A stretch of 34,210 nucleotides of DNA, from assembly GCA_001584585.1 (NCBI GenBank), contig LSYV01000004.1, positions 3,502,625 to 3,536,834 on the forward strand. Direction: 5' to 3'. The notes under the pieces were generated by a model that worked only from the letters and a program-made list of their open reading frames with translations, did no database searches and was not told the DNA's origin. This DNA comes from Gonium pectorale (lineage: Eukaryota; Chlorophyta; Chlorophyceae; Chlamydomonadales; Volvocaceae). Shown one piece after another: positions 1 to 10,600 of this stretch. A program made the position numbers and the translations under genes. Position 1 is the stretch's first letter. Each line of letters starts with the position of its first letter.

Positions 1-723
1 ACATGGATTCGCTTCCTCGTACCTCACTCCTCGGAGGTGGCCTTTCAATCCCAAGAATGGCCGTTGATGTTTCACAGCGAGACGATGCACACGCAGCCCG
101 CTGTTCATACCAGGCTACTCGCCAGAGAGCCCGACTCTGCTGCAACCGATGATTTCCGCCTGACGGCGTAAGAGGGCCTAAATCACCCTTTCCACAAAGC
201 ATGCGCACACCTGTCAGGACCACTGTCACCACAATACTCTGCCTGGTGTATGAAGGGCCTTCGCGACCTCCAACTACCTGTGTACCCTGCGATACGTTCA
301 AACCCAACAATGCAAATGGCGCCAAACGAGTCGATGCGCAACTACCACGGACTTGTAGATCGTACCGTAGAGGGCCATGGCCAATCCGTTGCCCACCTGC
401 AGCGGCTGCGCCGTCCAGTTGCCGCTGGGCAACGCTATCCTCGGCCTAGTATGTGCCCCCGAACAGCACCCGACAACATTTCATGTGCGTGGGGCTTAAC
501 CGCAGCGCCAACCGCAGAATCATGCCTGTCTATCTAGCCAGCGCTGCGGCCCTGCCTGTTCTCAGTCAACATACACCTTATTGCGGCGGACGCGGCGCCC
601 AGATTCAATGTCGACGAAGTTGCCGATTAAGGTAATCACGCATGTACGGTAGCGTACTATCGATCCAGGCTAGCCGAACGCCGTCCTAGCGCTCTCCCAC
701 AGGGCCTATGGAGGTAAACTGTC
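1..723. other. Gene-free stretch downstream of CDT2
   Basis: No reading frame here looks like a conserved protein, and no RNA gene or clear repeat is visible. Short frames occur on both strands but carry no recognisable motif. The segment next to position 724 must hold the 3' untranslated region of the minus-strand CDT2 gene. I could not find the TGTAA polyadenylation pentamer (TTACA on the plus strand) in it, so the transcript end is not placed. Confidence 0.5.
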
Positions 724-3700
724 TCAACGAAGGTAACGCGGGGACAAGAGCCCATTGGGGCCCAGCGCACGGCTTGGGCCTGAAGGCCCCGCATCCGCCA
801 GGGCGCCAAGCATGAATCCCGCATGAGCCGGCTGCTGCTGCAGCGCCGGCGGCTGCGGGGCTACAGCCGCGCCCCAGCACTGCTTCAACGTCTGCTGCTT
901 GGCCTTGTGCACGCCCATCGCCAGCGGCGGTCGTGGCGGCCGCGGCTGCGCCGCGGTCTGGTGTTCGGGGGCCGCAGCAACTGCCCTCGTGGCGGGCTGG
1001 AGCTGTGGGAACGTGTCGGGGAGCGCAGAGCGCAGGATGAGCCCCTGCAGATCCCGGGAGTCACTGCCCAGCAAGGCGCTGACAGCCGCGACCGGCCCGG
1101 CAACGCGGGCGCCTGTAGCCTGGGACGGGAAGCAGCGGCTGGTCTCGTCCATTGGCGTCGCCAGGGGCATCGAGTGCGGCGGGATCTGACCTGACGACGA
1201 GTGGCGCCGCTCCCGGTGATCTCCCGCGCTCCGCTCCGCGACACCACTGAAGACCTCATCCAGGTTCCGCTCAAGTGCCCGCGCATCGGGGTCGAAAGCG
1301 TCGCCGTAGCCCCTGATGATGCTAGGTTCCGCGCGCTCCACCATCCCAAAGCCAAAGCCTGGGAAGGCAACCGTGCGCTCCTCCTCCAGTGGCCACATGT
1401 GGCGGTGCTGGTTCAAGCTCCCTTCCTCCCCGTCGCCCTCCCCTTCCTCGTCGTCCGCTGTGCAGGGCACCATCAGGGTGGTGGGGCCCAACGTCTCGGT
1501 CTCAAACGCACACGATAGGCGGCGGACGCTGCGCATCACGTTGTCATCTTCGTCCCCATCGCTCCGGGCAGCTGCACCTTCTGCATCATCATCATTCTCG
1601 CCGAAGCACAGGCGGCCGGCCGTCCCGGCCAGGCCTTCGCCTGCGGCGTCGACCTCGCCGAACAAGCCTGCTGAGGCGTGCGCCATGCGCGAGGGCCCCT
1701 GGCGGGACACGCCGTTTTCGCGACTCACACTGGAGGGCACAGCCGCGGGCTCAGAAGCATGCAGCGGCCCGAACCCAAACGGTGACATGACGCCATCTCG
1801 GCGGCTCTCCTCCACTTGGCGGTAGAAGTCCCTGGCGGACTCTGTCCTGCGCCCAGTGCGTGAGGCAGTGCCGATCTTGGGCGCCGGGCTCTCGCCGCCC
1901 ATGCTGACGCTGGCAGCCGCCAGAGCCGCAGCATCGGGCACGAAACCCAGGCGGCTGCCGCCGCCGCTGCCGCGCCGCGCGATGGAGCTTCGCACGGCTG
2001 GCGAGGCGAGACCAGCTCTGGCGGCAGCGTTGCGAGGCCGCTGCTTGCTCATGGGCGTCGGCATTGCTGCTGCCGGCGCTATCGTCCTGCGCGGTGGCGA
2101 CGGAGATCTTGCCTCCTCGTACGCCACCATGCCAGCACCAGCGCTGCCGAAAGAATAAGCCTTCCGTGCGCGCTTGGTCGGAGTTGGGTTGTCACCCGTG
2201 CCCAGTTCTTGGACGCCCATGCTCCCCGCAACCGCTCCACCCTCGCTGTGGCCCAGCATATCAGGATGCGAGCGCCTGCCAAAGCTGCCCTCGCTGCGCT
2301 GCAGCTGTGGCGTAGGCCGTGTCACTACCGCACAAGCCATGCCTTCATCTGTTGAGCCAGCTGAGTTGCACCTGCCGAACTCGCCTGGCAAGCTGAAGCT
2401 TAGCAGAGCCGGCTCCGCTGCGGCATCGAGACCCGTAATTTCGGCATCCGCACTTTGTCCGATACCTGCGCTGATGGACGGGACGCTATCCAGCGAAGGT
2501 GCTCTCGCAATTGCAAAGCCGCCATCGTCCGCTGCATCCTCGGCTGCCATGAAAGGAGGTGCGGCAGCGAAAGGGGATGATACCGGTGCTGCCGTGCGCG
2601 AACGCCGCTGTACGCTAGGCATGGGAGACGGCGAGCCAGCACCTCCCTCCCGGCCCGACCTTTGCCGGTGCGCAGCCGGCGCGGAAACGTGCTGGGGAGA
2701 GGCGGCGATGGAGGGCGTCGGCACCCCGTGGCCGCTGCGGGGGGCGCTGTTGGTGGGAACGGCCGGGCCGAGCGGAAGGGTTGGCGGGGTATTCTCCTTG
2801 TCGCCATACGGGTCGCTCTCCCAGTCCGAATCGTCGTCAACGATAGATGCTACTAGTGGGTCGCGCATGTGCTCCACGGGCCAGCCGCCGAGCCCGTCGG
2901 CCGGATAGGACACAACGGCACCGAACATCCCGACAGTGCCCCCGCCTATGGTAGGCGGCAGCGCCCCTGGGGCCTCCAGTCCACCGGCGGCCCCGCGGGC
3001 AACCTGCTGGCCGGGCCGCGCGGGCCGGTACAACGGAGGGGCGCCGTCGCCATCGTCCTCGATGTGCCGGTCCAGGCCATCGTCCTCATAAAGATCGAAG
3101 CCAGCGGCGGCGCTGAGGACGCCCTCGAAGGGCTCGAGGTCGTCTGGGTGCTCCGCGCGGTGGCGCAGGGCCGGACCAACATCCTCACCGTCGTTTACCT
3201 CAAACACGGCCCGTGGGGAGATCTGCATGGACGTCAGGCTGGTGCGCGGGCTGCGTCCATGGCTGCTAGTCGGCCGCTGCCAGAGTGCGCCGTCTGCCAA
3301 CGCCCGCGGCACAGCACCGTCCGCCATCCATCCCGCGAGCGGGTCCTGCGGGTCCTGGGGACCGCTGCGAGGATGGTCAGGCGCAGCCTCTGCCGCGGCA
3401 AAGAGCCGACGGCCAACGGAGGTAGTGCCCTCCCCAGTGCCGGAGGCAAAGCGGTTGGAGGGAACGGAACGGGGCGAGGCCAGGTTGGAGCGAGGTGACA
3501 GCATGGCGCCGGCAAACAGTGACTCGGCCCCGCCCGTGCCGGCACTGCGGCGCGGGGAGTTCCGGATGATCTGGTTCACAACCCCCTGGGGCGCCGCATG
3601 ATGGCTGGGTTGCTGCCCGTGGGAGGACCGGGGCGTCCCCACGCCTTGCTGCCCCGAGGCACCACTGCTCTGCGCCCCGCTGCTGCCATTCCCACCACTG

Positions 3701-6700
3701 CTAACGGGTCCTGAGCCGTGGCTGTGGGTGGAGCGCGACGGGCTGAAAGGGCTGAACCTGGAGCGCGAGCGCTGAAAGCCAGTCGGAGTGCCAATGTTCG
3801 ACACGGCAGGCGCGCGGGCAGCCAAGGGCCCGCTGGCTGCGGGTTGCTGCTGCAGGCGAGGAAGCGGCGGCAGGTCAACGTCTGCCTGCAAGGCAGTGGG
3901 AGCCCCGTCGCCGGCAATGCCGCTCTCGCCACGCTGCTTGAGCCCCGAGAGCTGCTCCTGTGCCTCCTCCTGTTCTTCGCTCCGCTGCCGCTGCATCTGT
4001 AGCGGCGACTGCGTGCGGAGCTGCGGCAGGCTCGCCATGACCGCCGTCAAGCCGCAGACAGCCGGGGCGGCACCTGGTGGAGCCTGTGTCGGCCTGATCT
4101 TGACAGGTGGTGCTGTAGATGGCTGCGTCCCAGCGGGATGCTGCGCCTGCTGGTGCTGCGCCTGCCAGCGGTTGACGGCGGGACTAAACACCGGCACAGG
4201 AGGCAGCGGGCATCTGCGCCGGCCTGCGGGAGCTGGCTGTGCCGGCCGCGCCGACACTGGAGAGCGGCCTACGCATGCGTTGATGGATGCTCCGCCTCCT
4301 GCATTGGCCGTTGCAGCGACGGGCGACACCTCCATGCGGTCAACGTTTGGAAGTGGCGAAGCCTCTAGAAGCCCGGCACCGAGCGCCGTCCGTTGAACCG
4401 ACGGCGTTGGTGCGGCTGCCTGCAGCCCGCCAGCCGGTGCCGGCGCCACCGCAGCTGCCGCTGGCGGTGTAGGCACGGGCGTGTCGCGTGGTGTGCGCCC
4501 CAGGTTGAGACGCTGCTGGACCAGCCGGCGGCTGACTCGCTGGTTGGCAATTGGTGTCGCCACAAGGTTGTTGCGCTGGCCAGGTGAAGCCGGATTTAGC
4601 ACTGCAGAGGAGGTCAATCAAGCGATGTTAGGGACAACACCGTCGAATAGAACCGGCCATGTACTTCAAGGGATTGCACAGTTGCGAAGTCTTATGCATC
4701 AAGGAGGAATCCAGCATTGCCCGCCCTGGCAGTGGGTTCCGTACCTGGCGGCATGGCGTTGACGGCGCCCACACCGTTCGCAGCCGCCTTGGACAGGGGC
4801 TCACGCGCCGCGCCCTCCGCGCAAACCGGGAAGGTTCGCGTCTCAGTTGCGGGCGGCCTCCGCAGTGTCCAAACGCGGACCTCGCCCGAGTCGCTGCACG
4901 TTGCCACCTTGCCCCAGTCTCCTCCGCACCAGGCCACACCCGTCACCTCATGGTCGTGCGGCAGGTGAACGGGCGGGCGCTGCGGGTCGGAAGCGCTCCA
5001 GATGTGGGCGCCGGAGTCCATTGAGCCGCACAGCACGTAGTCACCACAAGGGCTGAACGCGCTACGCATGTACCAAGTGCCTTTGCAGGCAGGCGGTGGC
5101 GTGCACCAGGTAGCCAGCGGACCAGAGGAGAGGCGGCTGATGGAGAATATGTGGTGCTGCGAGTCCAGGCAGCTCACCGTGACGCGGTCGCCTGCAGGTG
5201 GGACAGAGTGCAAGGATGCGCTTCGTCAAGATCCCAGTCAGTGCGCCATTTGGATGAGAGCAATGCGCATGGGAAGGTCATAACACATTTCCTTTGCATT
5301 CATGCCACACCAGGCACCACCCACGGAGAGGGATATGCAAGATATGCTTCAAAACGGTAAGGGACCGCACCTGCGTCGGCGACAGCGATGTGTGTCACGC
5401 CCACAGCCGCTGCCCGCGCAGGGCAGGCGTAAGCTGCCACCTCGTGGGGAAGAATACCGTGCACAGTGTCAGCGCCCTTGCCCTTCGAAACGACTGCACG
5501 ACCTGCAGGGACAAGCGGGGAAGCAGCATTGAGGTGTGTCAACTAGCCAAAAACCTAGACCTAGAGACCAAACCACACCCAGCAGCAACCTCTGCATCTG
5601 TAGGCACTATGGTACCCGCATGGGGTCGCTAGTACTTTGGCCCCGAATATGGACCTTGCTTACCTTGTTGCCGGCAGACCGGGGCTGCTGGCAGCTCGAG
5701 CTCGCACAGCGGTAGGCCGTGTTTGCGCATGTCCCACAGCTTCACCGTGGTATCCTGGGCCCCGCCAGATAGCAGCAGATACGAGTACGGCACGAACGAA
5801 ACTGAGGTGACTGACACGGGTGAGGCCTTCGCAGCCTTCGAGCTGCCCCTGCGGGTTCCTGCACTGGTTGTGCCGGCATGCGCAGCGTCCTGGACCCAGA
5901 CGGGCGACAGGAATGGCATGCCGTCGTTCGCTGCACGATGGCTGCCCGGCGCAACGGGGCCACTGAAGCCCGGGAAGCGCGCATCCCAGAGCATGATCCG
6001 CCCGTCGCGGGCGCCTGCAATGCACACATTATGAAATAATCTTCAGGTTGATCTCCAACGGGCTGCATGGGCACGAAGGGCAACTTTGCCCTGGCATCAA
6101 GCCATCAACCCGTGGCGCGTCCGTCATTAAATTGCCATCCCACCAACGGCCCTACCCGTCGCAAAGATGTCCTCGCACAGGGGGAGCGCGGAGACGGACT
6201 TGACAGATCCCTCGTGTCCGCTGGCGAGCGCCAGTCCTTTGGCGGTGGCAGTGTCCCAGACGCCCACTTGCTGGTGCCCGGAGGCGGTATAGATGATCGA
6301 GTCGTTCTGCATAGTAAGAAAGCCAACCATTTCAGGCCCCCAAGCTGACTGTGCCCAAGTATGCAACGAGCACCCCTGAACGCTTACCTTTGCCCACGCA
6401 AGATCAAAGATGCTGTTAGGATGGCAGCGCCAGTGCGCCCGGGGGCGCCATGTGCCATCCATGACGCCTCTCTCCAAATCGTCCAAGTGCTCCGTGCTTG
6501 CAATGGTGACGACCCCCTCTTCGCCCCCCACTGCCAGCAGGTTTCCGTCGCCGAACGAGGGGCTCTGTGGCGGTCAAGGGACGATGGTGCCCCCGGTAAA
6601 CACCGCATGCCGCTACAGCACAGCTATTAAGCAACGACTGAGCAATAGCACTACATTGATCCATGCATGCTGCGCGAACGCGTACCCGGTTAAACTTGGC

Positions 6701-6802
6701 TGCCAAAGGCAAGCCCATGGTGTCGAGCGCAGGCGGAAGCGGAATTGTGGTTGCCTTCGCCTCAAATGAAATCTGACCGAGCAGCGCACGCTGCTGGTGC
6801 AT
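724..6802 (-). CDS. CDT2: CDT2/DTL-like WD40 substrate receptor of CRL4 ubiquitin ligase
   Basis: Predicted exons (5' to 3'): 6802-6686, 6564-6388, 6306-6156, 6014-5664, 5502-5371, 5191-4805, 4601-724, giving 5193 nt and about 1730 residues. All phases agree. In known systems CDT2 (DTL) docks on DDB1-CUL4 and recruits PCNA-bound proteins such as CDT1 and p21-type inhibitors for ubiquitination in S phase and after DNA damage. What is seen: the CDT2-type propeller, including SIFDLAWAK (residues 90-98), two WDxR boxes of DDB1-binding receptors (WDAR 158-161 and WDMR 242-245), and blades reading HDHEVTGVAWC and KVATCSDSGEVRVW. The tail from residue 440 is one uninterrupted exon, rich in Ser/Pro/Gly/Ala, with many SP/TP sites, KEN (1040-1042), a basic KRARK (1248-1252) and a PIP-like QQTLKQCW (1674-1681). 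Human DTL is about 730 residues, so the excess is in the tail. The last donor could instead be after 4745 (60 nt more, same phase). The start ATG at 6802 may follow a 5' UTR intron (6811-6898). Confidence 0.92.
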
Positions 6803-7682
6803 TTGGGTGCCTGCGCAGGGGCGGCCCGGGGGGCGAGGTCGAACAGTGCCAGAGTCAACACACAGCACAAGGCCGAGCGCATCATGCGAGACCCTTACCA
6901 TGTCCACGTGTCCCCAGTTCACGACTCAGGAGATGGCCAGAAAGAGACAGACGCGAGGACCCCATCGCGCCTGGGCGCAAATAGTGAGATACACAGCCTG
7001 CTACCTAAATTTCTTGTTTAGGCTCATGCGCGGGGCAGCATGCTTGTCAAGCCAAGCGAGACCCCCCAGCTGCTCTTTGGCAGCTCCCCGACGCGGTCAA
7101 CTATTTCGAGGTCCCTGCGTAGTCTCCTCTGTAGCTGCACAATTTACTATAGGTCCGATTTTGCGAGGCGAATTTCGTGGAAATCGTCATGGATCCGAAT
7201 GCGGATCGAGGCGGCAACCCGGCTAGATTGTGTGTTCGTGCCTCGCATCCACATCATAGTGGCCTCTAACTGCCTTCTACATTCCTATTAAAGTTGGACC
7301 CGAGCAGTGTATGCAGTCAGGTGCACCCATTTAGCAGTCCCTGCGCACTTTGCATTGGTGAAGTTTACATTGGTGCCATCCACTACCACTAAAAAACACC
7401 TTCTCTCATTAAGAAGGGGTGTACAGCCTAGGCCGAAACCCTGCATGCCTGTCCTGGGCCACAGACGAGGGCGTGCGGACTGCTCTGCCGCTGAGTCTGC
7501 CTGGCGCTTGGATTGTCTTTGAGGGAGGGCGCTTCGGCTCGCGCAAGAGAGCTATAGGACGCGGGCGTGGGGGAAGGCGGCAGGCGCCCTAAACCTGTCC
7601 AGCTGGTCCACTCGTCTTTCCAGCGTCGTGGTTCCCAGCAGGGGCGCGTCCATCCGCACTCAGCACATACTAGCTGCCGAAT
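6803..7682. promoter_or_regulatory. Head-to-head intergenic region between CDT2 and MLH1
   Basis: About 880 bp separate the CDT2 start codon (minus strand, 6802) from the MLH1 start codon (plus strand, 7683). Both 5' untranslated regions and both promoters must lie here. A plausible 5' UTR intron of CDT2 runs from a GTAAGG donor at 6898 to a pyrimidine-rich CAG acceptor at 6811. The middle (about 7130-7420) is more AT-rich than the flanking exons. I looked for a clear TATA box or canonical E2F sites and saw none I would defend. That the two genes share regulation is inference from their geometry only. Confidence 0.45.
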
Positions 7683-10600
7683 ATGGCGGACTTCACGTCA
7701 GCCTCGGCGGCAACAGAAGGGGGCGCTCTTGCCGCCGCACCACCCGTGGCCCCCGCCGCACGGGCCGCCGCGTCGGCCGCCCCGCCAGCCATCCGTAAGC
7801 TGGATGAGAACGTGGTTAACAAGATTGCAGCCGGGGAGGTCATCCAGCGGCCCGCCTCGGCGCTCAAGGAGATGCTGGAGAACTCGCTGGATGCTGGCTC
7901 GACGCAGATTAGCGTGCTGGTCAAGGAGGGCGGCAACAAGCTGCTGCAGATCACGGACAACGGCTGCGGCATCCGGGTGGGTGGGTAGTATGGTAGCGGG
8001 GTTCGGAGGACTGGAAGGCGTTCACAGTAGGAAGCCGGAGGTGCATGTCATCCCGATCCGTCGAAGGCTGAGCGGCGTAAGGTTCCCGTCGTCCCCCCGG
8101 AGTGCCTGCGCGCGTATGGTCCATGGGGGTGCCATTTCTTTTCGGGTCGCCTGGTGGCGACAGCGGGGTAAAGCGAACGGGTGCTGCGGGGTGGGACGAG
8201 CGCAGACATGGCGTGGCAGGGGGAGGGCAGATGGGGGTTTGCCCGCGCCTGAGGCAGGCGCGCACCTTCACCACCACCCCCGTGTTCCTCCGCCTCCCCC
8301 CTGGACGCCCGCTGCCGTCCGTCGGCTCGCAGAAAGACGACCTGCCCATCCTGTGTCACCGGCACACCACCTCCAAGCTGCGCGAGTTCGAGGACCTGCA
8401 GACGCTGTCCACGCTGGGCTTCCGCGGCGAGGCGCTCTGCTCCATCAGCTTCGTGTCGCACATGAGTGTCACCACCATGGCGCGCGGCGCGCAGTACGGG
8501 TACCGCGTGAACTTCAAGGTGCGCGGGGCCGGCGGGCGGGCGTGGGTTTCAAGCTTGTGGAGGGGGGGGAGGCCCCGCGCTCTCGCCACCCTGGGTACAG
8601 CTGCGGTCCGCGGACGGATCCGCAGGACAAATGCGTAGCCGCGGGGCCCATGGAAGCCGGGTGGACGTCTGGACAATACTTGATAGCTGTTTCTCAAGGC
8701 GATGTTCATGCTGTGACTTTCCTGGCTGCGATGATGCCCAGCAGGCCAGCGAGGCGGAGACCGATGCCTGCGCCGCTGCCCCTTTGCCCTGCCGACCCTG
8801 CGCGCGCCCCTGTCCTGTCCCCTGCGTATCCCTTTGCCATCCTCCCGGACTGGTATGGGCTTGACAGGACAGCGAGATGGAGCCCCCGGGGCCGCGGCCC
8901 GTCGCGGCGGTGCCCGGCACGACCATCAGCGTTGAAGATCTCTTCTTTAACGTGCCCACACGACGGAAGGTGCGCGCGTGCGTGCGACCCGCGGGTCGGT
9001 CGGGGCCGGCGTCACGAGGCTGGGAGCACGACTAATGAGGGAGCTTTGGGCGGAGGTCTGTGCCCAATCCGAGACTCGAGACCGTCGGTACGAGGCGACT
9101 GCAGTGCGTGCGACTGCAGACGACGGCGCGGACTTAAAAGCCTTCCAAACATGGGCCCTAACACGTCCCCTCTTTTGGACACAGACGAATTTTTAGGGAA
9201 TCGACGGAGAGCACGTAACAATGGCCAGGACCGTTGATACGGTCGGACAATTCGGGATCATGGGCGGGTCTGCAGCTGCGCCAGCACCATCCCATACCGC
9301 TGTCGCCGCATCAGCCTGCTGCCACTCGGAGGACAGCCGCGTCTTGGCCTGGCTGTGCCTCGCCGCACGCGCCCTTTAACCACACACACACATTGCCACT
9401 ACGAAGGCCATCACTCTTTATCACCACAGGCTCTAAAGTCAGCCAGTGAGGAGTACAGCCACATCCTGGACGTGGTGGGCAGGTACGCCGTCTACTCCAC
9501 GGGCGTCGCCATCAGCTGCCGCCGCGCCGGCGAGTCGCGGCCGGACATCTCCACAACCGCCACTGGAAGCCGCCTGGACGCTGTACGGGCGGTGTACGGT
9601 GCCGACGTGGCGCGGGAGCTGCTGCCGCTGCTCCTGGAGGCCGGCGGCGGCACGGGGCCCGAGGTTTCGGTGGATGGACCCTTGGGTCTGCGCGTGGAGG
9701 TGCGGTGCCAGGCGGCATGGCGGGGCAGCGTGGGGCGGGGGCGGCCCGGCACAAGAGCAGGCAGGCTAGGCGGGCTGGAATGCGACGGGACGCCAAGCGG
9801 CCGTCGGTCTTTGCAGGGACCGCTATCGTTGGTTCCCATGGCCGCCGCGCCAGTTGGTTGGGCGAGAAGCCGACGACAACCTCCATGGTGAGGGACCCTC
9901 CGCGGAGGGGGTCGCTCATAGTGGGTACTGCCAGCAGGGTTCTAGGCCCGCGGGGCGCTGGTAGCAGGCTGCCGCTTAAGGACATGGCCAGGGGGCGCGT
10001 ACCATCGCGACGACAGCCTGGGACGTGGGCTTGCCGGAGCCTCAATGGTGACGGAGCGCCGTGCACATGAGCCAGCCCACTGTGTCCATCGCCAAGCGGG
10101 CGGCGGGCATAGGCCCTTCAGCGCCGACCTGCAGCTGGCGCCGCTGCAGGGACACCACGGAGCCATGGACGGCAGCGGCGTCACGGCCGGCTGGGAGGAG
10201 GCGGGCGCAGCGCCACCTCTCCGTCGCCGCATCCTGGCCCCCTACCTCCCGCCCGCCCCATCCTCCTCCGCCACCACCACCTCCGTCCACCCCACCGCCC
10301 CAGGGCCTCCTCTCCGGCGCCAACTACGTGACCGGCAAGAAGACGGTGCTGGTGCTGTTCATCAACGGCCGCTGCGTGGAGTGCTCGCCGCTGCGGCGCT
10401 GCCTGGAGGGCCTCTACGCCAGCCTGCTGCCCAAGGCCGCCCGGCCCTGGCTCTTCCTGGACGTGCGCCTGCCGCCGCGCCAGGTGGAGGTTAACATGCA
10501 CCCCACCAAGCGGGAGGTGGGCTTCATGCACCAGGTGGGGTGGGGGCGGAGTGGGGTGGGGTGGGGGCGGGTCGGCACGAATTAGCGCGAGGTTCTCGTG

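Noticed and set aside
823..4472. Many plus-strand open frames opposite the CDT2 last exon
   Set aside because: They are antisense shadows caused by GC-rich codons with few stops. They are Arg/Pro/Cys-rich, have no domains, and the minus-strand frame carries the continuous conserved gene.
6803..7682. E2F-type sites in the CDT2-MLH1 intergenic region
   Set aside because: A few TTTTGCGA or TTTGGCA-like strings occur, but none matches the TTTSSCGC or WTTSSCSS consensus fully, so no site is claimed.
9180..9200. TTTTTAGGG as telomere-like sequence
   Set aside because: A single match to the algal TTTTAGGG unit with no array around it is chance.
7567..9237. 556-residue plus-strand frame over the start of MLH1
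   Set aside because: It runs through MLH1 exons and introns in the wrong frame, lacks an ATG start context and has no recognisable domain, while the MLH1 frame matches the family throughout.
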